A stretch of 64,000 bases of DNA from the NCBI GenBank assembly GCA_001600495.1, contig BCKE01000081.1, forward strand, positions 65,019 through 129,018, given 5' to 3'. Source of the stretch: Pilasporangium apinafurcum (taxonomy: Eukaryota; Oomycota; Peronosporomycetes; Pythiales; Pythiaceae). Below the pieces are notes generated by a model. That model ran no database searches. It was given only the letters and a program-made list of their open reading frames with translations, and was not told where the DNA came from. Both the position numbers and the translations under genes were made by a program. Numbering within the stretch: the first letter of the stretch is position 1; every line of letters starts with the position of its first letter. Shown here in pieces: positions 47,944 through 61,700 of the stretch.

Positions 47944-50900
47944 ATGGGTGATACCAAAATTCCAGAAGTTCGAGTCGCATCGATGGAACAGCATGCAAGA
48001 GATGAATCCTTCCATGTTGCTGCCGGCCGTAAACGATCAACGTCTACCGCCTCATCGGGGAGTAGTGCAGAGCACCGGAACAGCCGTCACCATCGTAGCT
48101 TCCTCTTCACAAGTAGTGACCCGTCAAATACGATTCTCCAACAATCAGCCAGACAGCTCTTCCAACGGCGTCTGACGTTTCAATCGCCGTTTTACGGCAA
48201 CAAAGTACAGCCTGCGTTGAGTGAAGACGCGCCACGTCATCATCATAAACGCGCTGAGATGCAGACATTCCCATTACGATTTAAAGACTTGAACCTGGAC
48301 GAGATCTTCCGTAAGCATTTCAATATGTACGTACTCAGGAAAGTGCGCATAGCGGATCTCATTGTGATAGTCATGAATGGTGGATTATTACTGGGGCAGT
48401 ATGGGACGCGTCCGGAATCGTATCGGGAAGCTATCTTCGTCTCTCGCGTGATTCTCATTGTGCTGGCACTGTGGTTCTACGGATGTTCATTTTTCCCGTT
48501 TTTTCAACGGTATTTCGACTTTTTGGTGTTTCTTCACTACTTTGTGCATGGTATAGTTGTCGCTCTGCCTCGGTACTTTAAACTCAAGAATTATTGGGTG
48601 GAAGATACAAGCGACAACATCCTCGAGAAAGATACGCTCTTTTGCACACAGAAAAGTGTGCGCACTATGTCACTCCTTTACTTCTTGCTAGTTTTCAACG
48701 CTAGCGGCATGCGATTCACCACTGCGACCATCTGCACACTTTGCACCATCACCATCAAACTCTTTTTCATCATCGTATTTTGCAAGGAATGCAGCAGTGA
48801 CGATTTTGAGACCATGGTCAAGTTTGCTGTGATCGGGTTGTGCGCGTTGGCATCTTATTATGGTGAGCGTCACGTGCGTACCGAATTTGTGGAACGGCTG
48901 AGTGTCGCTGAAGAGCGGAAGCGTCGTGATGATTTGTTAGAGACCATGCTGCCTGTACATATCAAGGAAAATCTCAAGCAGAAGCGCACTGATGACCTGG
49001 CTGAGTACTATGAAGAAGTGTCGATTCTGTTTTGTTATATTAGCAATTTCCAAGTGCTCTCAAAGCATGCGTCAGCGATCGATTTAGTAAAAGTAATGAA
49101 TCGCATCGTGTTCTGTTTCGACAAGGCCACCGATGCGCGCGGAGTTTACAAAGTCGAAGCCATTGCAGAAACCTACATGTGTGCAGCGGGTGTGCCACAT
49201 CGGGACCCTTATCATTGCGAGAAGGTTGCAGACATGGCACTGACAATGATGCAGATATGTGATACCGAGCAGTGGAGTTTTAATGGTGTGGACATTCAGT
49301 TACAAATTGGCATTCACTCTGGACCCGTCGTGGCAGGGGTGGTAGGGAGCAAGACGTATAGTTATCATCTCTTTGGTGATACAGTCAACACATCGTCTCG
49401 AGTTTGTTCGTCCTGTTTAGCTGGGAAGATCCAGATCAGTGAGCGTTCAAGACAGCTATTGTCGCGATCGGGGGCATATATCATCACCGAGCGGGGTATG
49501 ATGAATTTGAAAGGCAAAGGAACCGTGAAGCTATTTTTCTTAGAGGGTAAGTACGCCCAACCTCATGATAATGAGCTGGTAGATGTATACTCGGCGTTTG
49601 AGTCGGCGATAGAAGAGTCCATTCGTAGAGATGTGATGACATTCTCCCCACACCACCGTAGTGATGACTACATTACCTACATGAACAACATTGAGATTTA
49701 CAAACACACATTAGTATTCCAGTCCAAGTTTCGTCGCAAGTATAAATCGCAAGATGTGTCACCAACGGAGCTGGATCTACTCAAAGATGTGGTTGGAACT
49801 GCTGAAGAGATGGAAGCCGTTTTCCGTGTGGATCATGATCGTGATAGTATACCGCAGTTTCTCACCTCTATCCAAACAGTGGCAGCGGTGATGTTTGTCT
49901 CCATTATCGCGCAAATTCGCAATCACAAACCGTTAACAACACAGGCGAGCGTCAGGTATGCAATCAATTCAACAATACTTGCAGTGACACTCATGATAAT
50001 ATATGCCACCCGGAAATATCCATGGTTCTACACGCAAAAAGAACGTGTGGCCACGATTGGCGGCGCTATTGCTGTGTTGTTCCTGAATTTGAAGATTTTA
50101 TTTCAAGACTCAACTATTCAGGATGGAGACTATTTGGAGGCAAATATCCTCTACACCGTCATTTTCGGTTTAGCTATCCGACTACGATTCCAGAATTCAG
50201 TGTTGGTGAATTTGTGGTCATTTTTGGTCTACTTTGTCATTTGCGTTGCCCACGACAGGCGGACCAAAATTCAGTTGACTGAGAGCTTCCTGTTTTTCCT
50301 GTCAGTAACATTTCTCACAGGCCATTTTGGGTACAAACGTGAGTTTGGACTGCGTTGTGATTTTCTATTAAAGTGCACGTTACGGTTGGAGAAGCAAAAA
50401 TGCGAAGATCTCCTTGCAAATATGCTCCCATCGCCGCAGTACGCAGAGGCGTTGATGCAGCAGGCTACCATCGTGGATGAACTCGCTGAAGTGACACTTC
50501 TGTACTCCGACATGGTGGGCTTCACATCACTGGGTTCAACGTTAAAGCCAGGGGATGTTTGTATCGTGCTGAACAAAATCTATTCAGCCTTCGATAAGCA
50601 TTTGGATGCTTTCGGAATCTACAAAATGGACACTGTCGGCGACGCTTTTATCGTCGTGGGCGGATTGCCAACACACAAAAGCGAACGGCATCACGCCGCT
50701 GCGATCGCGGCATTTGCGATCGAGATGCTGCACGAGATTGAGCGCTTTTGTGCTGAAGAACAAGTGACGCTGCAGATGCGCATTGGGATTCATACAGGCA
50801 AAGTCGTGGGGGGTGTCGTTGGCATCAAGAAACCGCGTTATCTCATTTGGGGCCACCATACTGTCATTGCAAATCTGATGGAATCTCGAGGTATCCCCGG

Positions 50901-51222
50901 GCGAATTCAGGTGTCAGACGATACATATCAGCACTTGCGTCTGTGTCCAGAGTTTCACTTAGAAGATCGGGTAGGAAGAGTGCAGATTGGTGAGAACGAG
51001 TCCATGCGGACTTTTTTCCTGGCAAAGGATCATCAATCGGTGAAGAACAAGGTCATCAAGCAGTATTTACAAGCCCGACGCGAGCTCAATACCGTCGCTT
51101 TAGCGCATTTACGCAAGTGTCTGCAGCTCCCTGAGAATTCACCGCTCTCCAAACAATTGGATGCGACGAAGCCAGTGATCACAAAATCTCGTTCTTTTGT
51201 GGAAATAATTGGCAAGCGCTAG
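47944..51222 (+). CDS. Twelve-pass class III nucleotide cyclase with two complementary catalytic domains
   Basis: Single exon, 1,092 residues. Layout as in animal membrane adenylyl cyclases: N-terminal basic tail, about six hydrophobic spans (roughly residues 125-310), cyclase domain C1 (about 355-530), about six more spans (about 640-810), cyclase domain C2 (about 845-1030). C1 has lost both metal Asps (Y365 and E409) but keeps the Asn and Arg of the transition-state motif (N482, R486 in FGDTVNTSSR). C2 has both metal Asps (D856 in LLYSDMVGF, D900 in DTVGDAF) but lacks Asn and Arg (GHHTVIANLMES). One complete active site could form between them. Base-contact positions in C1 are E405 and H475; Glu is guanylyl-cyclase-like, so cGMP may be the product. 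This is inference. Confidence 0.9.
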   Translation: MGDTKIPEVRVASMEQHARDESFHVAAGRKRSTSTASSGSSAEHRNSRHHRSFLFTSSDPSNTILQQSARQLFQRRLTFQSPFYGNKVQPALSEDAPRHHHKRAEMQTFPLRFKDLNLDEIFRKHFNMYVLRKVRIADLIVIVMNGGLLLGQYGTRPESYREAIFVSRVILIVLALWFYGCSFFPFFQRYFDFLVFLHYFVHGIVVALPRYFKLKNYWVEDTSDNILEKDTLFCTQKSVRTMSLLYFLLVFNASGMRFTTATICTLCTITIKLFFIIVFCKECSSDDFETMVKFAVIGLCALASYYGERHVRTEFVERLSVAEERKRRDDLLETMLPVHIKENLKQKRTDDLAEYYEEVSILFCYISNFQVLSKHASAIDLVKVMNRIVFCFDKATDARGVYKVEAIAETYMCAAGVPHRDPYHCEKVADMALTMMQICDTEQWSFNGVDIQLQIGIHSGPVVAGVVGSKTYSYHLFGDTVNTSSRVCSSCLAGKIQISERSRQLLSRSGAYIITERGMMNLKGKGTVKLFFLEGKYAQPHDNELVDVYSAFESAIEESIRRDVMTFSPHHRSDDYITYMNNIEIYKHTLVFQSKFRRKYKSQDVSPTELDLLKDVVGTAEEMEAVFRVDHDRDSIPQFLTSIQTVAAVMFVSIIAQIRNHKPLTTQASVRYAINSTILAVTLMIIYATRKYPWFYTQKERVATIGGAIAVLFLNLKILFQDSTIQDGDYLEANILYTVIFGLAIRLRFQNSVLVNLWSFLVYFVICVAHDRRTKIQLTESFLFFLSVTFLTGHFGYKREFGLRCDFLLKCTLRLEKQKCEDLLANMLPSPQYAEALMQQATIVDELAEVTLLYSDMVGFTSLGSTLKPGDVCIVLNKIYSAFDKHLDAFGIYKMDTVGDAFIVVGGLPTHKSERHHAAAIAAFAIEMLHEIERFCAEEQVTLQMRIGIHTGKVVGGVVGIKKPRYLIWGHHTVIANLMESRGIPGRIQVSDDTYQHLRLCPEFHLEDRVGRVQIGENESMRTFFLAKDHQSVKNKVIKQYLQARRELNTVALAHLRKCLQLPENSPLSKQLDATKPVITKSRSFVEIIGKR

Positions 51223-51276
51223 ATAACCCAGTATAAAGTAGTAAATTTAGGGGAAAGTTTTGAGATTCATTATTTT

Positions 51277-52438
51277 TCATCCGCTGTTCTCATTTGATCT
51301 TGATAGTGTTGCTCTTGGTCGCGGCCGTGTAAGAGACGTGCTTGCTTCTAGGAGGGCTGAGTGCTTCGTGTGCATCGGATTCCGGGTGCCCTGCAGAAAA
51401 TTCGGGAGCCGCTGCTCTGCGGATGACTTCACAGGGGTTGGTGCGAAGTGTCGTGCTTCAGGGTCGAACTTGTGGCACCGCTGTTCAATTTGCTCAATCC
51501 ATGTCGCACTTCCTGCCTTTCGAAAGGAAAAAGCGGTTGGCGATGGGATCTCTGACGTCGTCTTCCACTCATCACCTGAATCCATTTCCCGGCTGTCCGG
51601 TGGACCAACCCCCCATTCTTTCAACCGATCCCGGGATGCGACTACGCCCTACATCATTGTTTTAGACCATATAAATCCCAGAAGCGAGAGTTCAACTAAT
51701 CATCATTTCACATATCGTACAGTGCTTTCTGATTCAACTGTTGTTTTTGGTTTCGTTGGACGTTGTGCTTTAGTCCCAACATTGTAAGATCCTGGTCCAA
51801 CACTCGTAGGCGTTCTAGTTCTCTAATGCATGGGAGTACCAAGTAAGTGGGCGAGAATCCTGCGAGCACACCATTTTCCATCCAACTCATTTGCAGACGT
51901 ACATTTTCGAATCGCGCAGTGGAGCTACACAAACTCGAGCCTCGTAATGACTCTGGTTGTCAAGATATCAAGATAACACCACAAGGAGAAAGAGATTTAC
52001 AAACCGATAAAGCATACACCCAAACATCTGATTGTACATACTATGAGCTTCATATCCCATGCTTTTGATATTGGTGCTGTAGAGGCGATCGGCACTGAAG
52101 CATTCATTACGAAACGCTGTTCCTGGTGTCGTTGCTGTCTTTGGTAATCGTGCACTTATCGTTGGTCCTTTACCTGTCCAAAAATGTTTGGACTCACGCA
52201 CACACGACATGCGATCGGGTTCCCATCCACGCTCTTTTAACACAGGGTTCACTTTTGAGTCATAAAAAAACGATTCACGGAATGCCGGGTAACTGATGCG
52301 CTGGTTAGCGACTTCCTGCAGGCTCAGCTTGGAGCTCATAGCCTTTGATGCTGCCAACGATGGTGTATTGCTTGAATGTTCCTCTTTTTCCGCTGCATCA
52401 TGCTCATTGGAATTGCGAGTCACACTCGCTATAATCAT
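51277..52438 (-). CDS. Unrecognised three-exon protein
   Basis: Exons 52438-52020, 51924-51712, 51592-51277; both junctions keep phase (2+1), total 315 residues. I do not recognise the family. The sequence is polar, with no signal peptide or membrane helix. It has repeated aromatic/basic phrases (ISYPAFRESFFYDSK, KERGWEPDRMSC, SKHFWTGKGP) and a helical RELERLRVLDQDLTMLG segment. The consistent three-exon phase and lack of low complexity argue for a real gene. Alternative: exon 3 could belong to another transcript. Confidence 0.55.
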
Positions 52439-52853
52439 CCACGCTTTGCTTAGATCACTACAATATCACCAACAACAACAGTCGTTGTTCTCAAACGCCA
52501 CTTCCTCGTCCCACAATGTATCTATACTTAGATCGAAATCCAGCCAATCAGAGCTTCTGAACCCATTAAGTCAACAAATCAACTCGGTTGGTAGCCATAA
52601 TATGATTTTTGTCCAATCGAATCTCGTCGAGAAAAGAAAGACGTGCAGTTTTATTAGGTAAATATCGTCAAAAGCGAGTAAAAAAAAAATAAGATCTCTG
52701 TTCCTGTAGTGTGCACGATACCAACCTCCTCTGCTGATAGCTGAAGCTACTCGCGCTACTGTTGGAAGCGAGAACGTCACTACGCGTTGGTGGTTTGGAC
52801 GTGGTATATATACGAACCAAAGCAAACGAGGTAGTCGGACGAAAAGCCGGCTT

Positions 52854-55671
<2,818 letters not shown>

Positions 55672-57339
55672 ATGGCCATGCGGACAGTTCTACGTCATGG
55701 TTTCGTCCGACGTATAGTCTGTACACGCGTCAGTGGGCATTCGCCTCATTTGCAAAAGCATGCGAGTCTCTACAGAGCCTTTTCTTCTGCGCTTCCAGAT
55801 GGATGGGAGCCCATTACGAGAAAAAATGGTGTGGCTTAGTAGTGTCTTCCTTTTTGATGCACCAGCGTTTGAATGACGATATTTGGTTTGTTTTCTTTGA
55901 TTGTGCAGGGGATGTCGTGTTCTACAATGCGCAAATGCGTAAAACCGTTCGGAGTCTTCCTGGTGTTGTCTCGCCAACACAGATAGAACAGCAACAACCA
56001 AAAGAAGAAGAACAAAAGCCTGACATTCCCACTGCAACAGTACCACATCATGAAAACACCGAGAACGAAGTCTTTGTTCCGATCGACTTTAGCACGGCAA
56101 TGTCGATCGAGGGACATGAATCCCAAGTGGTGCATGTACGTCATCCCACATGAAATAGAGAACGAGAGGCTCGTAGTATTGATGTCTTGGTGTTGGATGT
56201 ATGATTATTATCATGAATAGATTGACTTAGCACCTCAACAATGTCTGCGCGCTGAAACGGGGGCAATGATCTATATGACGGAAGATGTGGAGATGGAAAC
56301 CACTACTGCAGGCGGTTTCCAGCAGGGTATGAAGAGGCAAGGCATTGTTCGAAAATGGCTTCTTGGGAGACTGGATAAACATCTAATTTTATGATTTTGG
56401 TTCGTGTATTTCTTGTGTTTAGATTACTGACTGGTGAAAACTTCTTCGTGTCGCGTTTCATCTACCGTGGCAATGCAAAGGGGAGAGTGGCACTTGGTAC
56501 CAGCTTCCCAAGTAAGATTATTCATCTGCGGTTGAGTGATTTTATCGGAAGCTCCATTATTTGTCAGAAAGGCGCATTTCTCTGCGGTTCTGATACTGTC
56601 AACATTGAAATGGTACGATATCATCAGACGCCGTCTGATGTCCATATTTCACTCCAATATTTGGAAAATCTGACGTTCTGGTGACTTATAGGAATTCGCA
56701 AAGAAATTCGGTGTCGGGTTCTTTGGTGGCGAAGGGTTTATCTTGCAGCGATTGACAGGAAGTGGTGATGCCCTTGTTCGAGCTTCGGGTACATTAATTG
56801 AGCGGGAGCTGCAGCCAGGCGAAGTGTTACGTATCTCGAGTGGGTGCCTGGTGGCGTTTGAACCGAGTGTGCACTACGACATCACAATGTTGAAAGGCGT
56901 GAAAAATGTGCTCTTTGCTGGCGAGGGACTCTTTGTGACCACACTGAAAGGTCCAGGAAAGATCTACCTCCAAAGTCTACCATTTGATCGTGTGGTAGAA
57001 GAAATGGCGAGTCGAATTCCCCGCGCAGGTGGTGGTGGTATGATGTTCCCATTCGTTGGCGGCAGTAGTGGCGGAGAAGGCAGTACTGAAGGAGGTGGAG
57101 GTGCTGAAGGTGGAGAGGAAACTGAGGCTATGGCTAATAATGATGGAGCGTCTGAAGAATCGCTCTCCAATGACGAGTGGAACGTCAAGGATGACGAGAT
57201 TTACGGAGGTGCGAATACTAGCAATGAATCCAGCTCGAATTTTGAAGAAACGGATATTGGAGATGTTGATGGCGAAGGCGCAAGTGAAGCTGCGGGAGGA
57301 ATCATGGATTTCTTTGATCGCTTATTCCGTAACGACTGA
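55672..57339 (+). CDS. AIM24/TIGR00266 family protein with mitochondrial presequence
   Basis: Exons: 55672-55828, 55909-56135, 56221-56336, 56423-56612, 56692-57339, all in phase; about 445 residues. Exon 1 looks like a mitochondrial presequence (RTVLRHGFVRRIVCTRVSG). It is followed by LPDGWEPITRKNGDVVFYNAQ, close to a WW domain but with the second Trp replaced. The core matches AIM24/TIGR00266: ETGAMIYMTEDVEMET, LLTGENFFVSRF, SSIICQKGAFLCG, GFFGGEGFILQRLTGSGDAL and FAGEGLFVTTLKGPGKIYLQ. The C-terminus is Gly/Glu/Ser-rich and acidic. The intron after exon 3 begins with GC (AAGAG|GCAAGG), required to read KR|LLTGE. Yeast AIM24 supports inner-membrane organisation; the role here is inferred. 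Confidence 0.88.
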
Positions 57340-57720
57340 TGGGCGTTTTACTTTTTCTTCAGTTTTTGGAGTGAGTTTTTTTCTTCGTTTCATGTAAAAC
57401 AGAATTTGATTTGGCGATTGTTCTTCAGTTGCATGTTTTGGAGCAATATGGATGGGCCACTTCAACATCTGGTGGGTTGCTACAACTCTAAACCCATTTT
57501 GAACCGTCAGACATGAGATCAGATTCTTGGCTCTAACGTCATAATCAATAACGACTTTTGATCTAGTATGGTGGATTATCTGATTTGAACAAACAAATAT
57601 AGAATTCTCCGTATCATATGTCGTTAAAATAAGGGAGAAATTGATCTGGCCATCGATGTTGATGTCGAGCTTGGAACAGCTCCGTTAAATCGCGAAAAGC
57701 GATCGAATCGAGAAGCAACG
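57340..57720. other. Gap between AIM24-like and AMMECR1 genes
   Basis: 381 bases, no ORF with family features. The tandem plus-strand genes imply that this holds the 3' UTR of the first and the promoter of the second. Confidence 0.5.
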
Positions 57721-58443
57721 ATGGCGTCCGCAGCGATGGTCGTATACTGCTTTGACACCTTGCAAGCGCATTTCAATGGCGACATAGAACCTATTCCAGA
57801 TTTCGACGTTCATCAGATCTAGTATGTGCTACAACATGTTCAAAACAGTGTTCAAATGACTCACATTTTTTTATCTTCAGTCCATTGTTTGTGACGTGGG
57901 AAATCGAAGCGCGCAACGCTGTTTATCTACGTGGCTGCATAGGCACGCTCTCGCCGACAAAGTTGCGCAATCTGCGCGATTTCACGTTCAAAAGCGCGCT
58001 AAAGGACCATCGCTTCGATCCCATTGGGCCGCATGAGCTTCATCGACTGCATTGCTCGGTATCATTACTCATCGATTACGAGGATGCAGGTCATTACGAA
58101 GACTGGGAGGTAAATCGAGCGCAATTCATGATTATGGGTGATATACGGCTAATGTAATAACTGGTTATCTATGTATCAGATTGGAGTACATGGCATCATC
58201 ATTGAATTCACCGATTCCAACGGCAAGATCTACAGCGCCACCTACTTACCAGATGTGGCCAGTGACCAAGGTTGGACCCACTTGGAAACCATAACTTCAC
58301 TCATGAAGAAAGCAGGTTTCCGTCGCACTGTCTCGGCGTCCATACTTAAGTCACTCAAGGTGACCCGCTACCGTAGCTCCAAGCACACACTCTCGTACCA
58401 AGAGTACCTTGCCATCAAACAACAAGGACTTGACACCGCATGA
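57721..58443 (+). CDS. AMMECR1: AMMECR1-family protein
   Basis: Three exons, 57721-57821, 57881-58109, 58180-58443, give 197 residues, the usual size. The diagnostic LRGCIGTLSP is present (VYLRGCIGTLSPTKLRNL). It is followed by [40 protein letters not shown] and YLPDVASDQGWTHLETITSLMKKAG, all in AMMECR1 order. The family is conserved across archaea and eukaryotes, and its biochemical role is unclear. Phases agree at both introns (TA|T and phase 0). Confidence 0.95.
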
Positions 58444-58765
58444 GCTGTGGCTTGTGCGATCCTTCTCTCCAAACAAACCAACTAGCTAAACGCGTAAACA
58501 CAATCGATTTTCATCATCCTCTTGCAATTCCGAAATGACATCATTTTTATTTTTTCCCCTTTTGCTTGGCTTCATTCAATGCAAAATTACTTTTCTCTTT
58601 TTATAAGCGATAGTCTTCAACTCTTAAACCCACGCAACACATGCAAATCTCTTTGATCAAACGGCCAGGAAAATGGAAGGTCCAAAATCTCACCGTAGCA
58701 GACATACATTCGCACTCCAACAAAAACTGGCTTATTTTTCTTCTCACTCAGAGACATGATTTACT
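58444..58765. other. Gap between convergent AMMECR1 and kinesin genes
   Basis: 322 bases, AT-rich, with T runs. No ORF is seen. It should contain both 3' UTRs and polyadenylation signals. Confidence 0.5.
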
Positions 58766-61700
58766 CTACCGCTTGCGATTGTTCAGGCGTTCGCGGTAGT
58801 CCTCATGAACCTGCGTCACTAAACTGGTCCCACCGAGTAATGGATCATAATTTGATGAAAACTGTTCATCATCCGCAAGGCTACCATCGTCCTGGTGGTC
58901 CATGCCGTCTACATCTTCCTCTGTTTTTTGTGTTCCTGCCGTTTCCGAAGAGGTTTTGATGGCATCATCGGATTTCTGACGGCGAGTAGGCCCACCAATC
59001 TGGCGTTTGTTCTGCGCAGACGCTGTGTACTGTCCAGCTAGACGCGAGTAAACATCCGTTTGGGGCGCTGGCGGTGGAAGAGTAGTAGCAGAAGCTTCAC
59101 TTTCGTCCATTGGAACATCTTTTGGTCGCTCTGAGACATACTGCATCGACTGTCGAATAGTTGGGGAGCTCACATACTGTTCGGTTTCGTTTTCACGCTT
59201 GATATTGGCAAGCACCTCCAAGACCGAGTTTGTTTTACCGGACGCGTGCTTAAAGGATGTTCCTGCTCGGTCGGTTGGGGTCATCGGCCGAGGCGGTGGC
59301 CGTAACCCACGATCACGCAACCGTCTCGACCGATTCCGTTCGGATCTGTTTTGCAGAAGCTCGCGCTTCGACACGCTATCTCGCACGCGGTTCTTGTGGA
59401 TGCCCGTGAAATTCGTTGGATTCGATAGGCGTGAGAAAATAGATCCAGAAGGTCCTGCTGTGGATGAAGAATCATCACTACCCGGTGTAGGCGAGTCCGC
59501 CATCAGATGATGATGACCACTATCACTCTCGGTTTCATCGTAGTGGTACTCGTCATCCTGATCATCATAATGACGTCGCTGAGTAATCTGTCCTCTTTTG
59601 CTTGTTGCTGACAAAGGAGCCGATTCCGTATTGTCACCCACATAGTCAAGCTCCACTCTAAACTCTCGCCGATTATTCGGTGATGGACTAGCACGGTCAT
59701 CATGACTAGCATCGTCGTCATGGAGATCATTCATCACAACGTCTTGGTCATGATGAGCCTCGCCTTCATCACCGTGGTCTTCGACCATTTCTTCATCTTC
59801 AAACTCGTTCGCCCACGAAACAGGTCCCGTAGGTACAGTTGACGAAACAGACGTTAATACTGCTGGTGCTGCACCACGTTGTCCATGTGTCGATGCTATG
59901 GGCTTAGGACGTGCGATCATCGATGGAGATTCACCCCGGTAGTCACGTCGCTGGCTTGTAAACTTCGTTGGCTTGTCCGTGCTGAATCTTGCTACTTGTG
60001 ACTCCAACCATTGAATGCGATCGTTACTCATGCGCAGATTTTCTATCTTCTTTTCCAGCTCAGCATATAACTCTTGCTTATCCTGTTCACTTTGAAGACG
60101 AGCATTCTCGAGCTCATCACACTGCTTCTTCAATTGTGAGTTTCGTTCTTCGGATGCAGATAGCAGCCGTCGAGTTTGGTCATCAAGATGTTCTAGGGAA
60201 GAAGAGAAATTCCCACCAGAATTGCCATGGATCACTCTTTGTAATGATTCCTCATAGCTGTGTTTTATCTGCTGGGTTCTCTCACGCTCCTGTTCCAAGT
60301 TCATCTTCAACTCATTCACATCAACCTGCAGTTTCTGAATCTGCTGTTCTTTGAGTTGGTCCTGTTTCTTAAGGTCCACAGACATCCCAAACATTACCCG
60401 CAGCAAAGTTCGTGCTTCTGGGAGTGACTGTGTTGTTTCAATCTTCACCAAAGCAGTCTCATTCTCAACATTCTCCCCGTCAACTGTAATATCTGTAATT
60501 TGTTCGTTCTTGAATTCCAGTTTAGCTTGGCATGCCTCAATTTGTTCCGCAAGATCATCCAGCATTTCTTTCTCTTCTGGTGTGAGATTTTGCTCGTTCA
60601 CGCCACTGTGGCGTCTGGTCAATGTTTTCGTTGATGACATCACAACATCTCGAATGTTATGCTCTGTTGACATTGATGCTTGAATCTCAGCTACAACCCT
60701 TTCACGTTGTGCATACAGCTGCTCCATTTCCTGGGCGACCGTCTTATATTCTTTCTGCAACTGTTCGAGCTTTTGCTGCTCCTGCGCAGTCTTCTGGACT
60801 TCTTCAGACAGCCACTTCGCTTCTTCTTCAACTTTATTTGCACTTTTGTTTCTGCCGTACGACGCATTCTTTCTCTTCGCTTGGGTTTGTTTCTGTAGCT
60901 GTTGCTTCAAGCGCAGCTTATAAGCGTTGGCCTCCTCCGCTTTTCTCTTCAATACACGCTCTTGGGCAGCCTTCTGGGATCCCAATCGCTGAATTTGCTG
61001 CTTGTCACGTTGCTGTGAGCGCTTAAGACTCATAATTTCTCGTCGACGTTGTTTTGCTTCCTCTTCGTATCTCTTGCGTTCAGTCTGCATCTTCTTGATC
61101 AAGTCCACCTTTTGGCGTTTCATATTTTTTATCTCGGCAAGTGTTGCTCTGTAATTCATTTCAGCTTTCTTCTGTCGACTGAGTTCTCGCTGAGCTTTTC
61201 CCTGCTCATGCTGAAGACGTTGCAACTGCTCATCTTTTACCTTTAGTTCTTGATGTAGTTTGGCAAGTCGACTACTACCACCCTCTTTGCCTTCCTTAGT
61301 TTCTGTCTTTTCAGCATGGTGAATCTCTTGCTGAATCTTCTCCCTCGCCATTTTAGCTACACGAACGTTTTCCTCCATTTCTACCATCTTTTTGTCATGG
61401 AAGGCTTTGAAACGCATGTAGCTTTCATAAGTTTGACGCAAGCCCCGCAGTAACTGTTCTTTCATAGATATTTCATGGGTCAAGCCCTTAACAGATTCTC
61501 CCAAGGTACGCTGACGGCGCTCAAACACACGTTGACGACCGGCTTGTTCTGTTTCTTCCGCAGCTAACTCACCGTCAATGTCAGCCGAGCTGTCGGCGTC
61601 GTCGTCGGCGCCAGCACTTGCGTCGCTCAGACCACCCGCATCATCTTCACTCACTTCGCTTTTCATTTTCTTGAGCAATGCCGTCTCTTCTTCGATGTCT

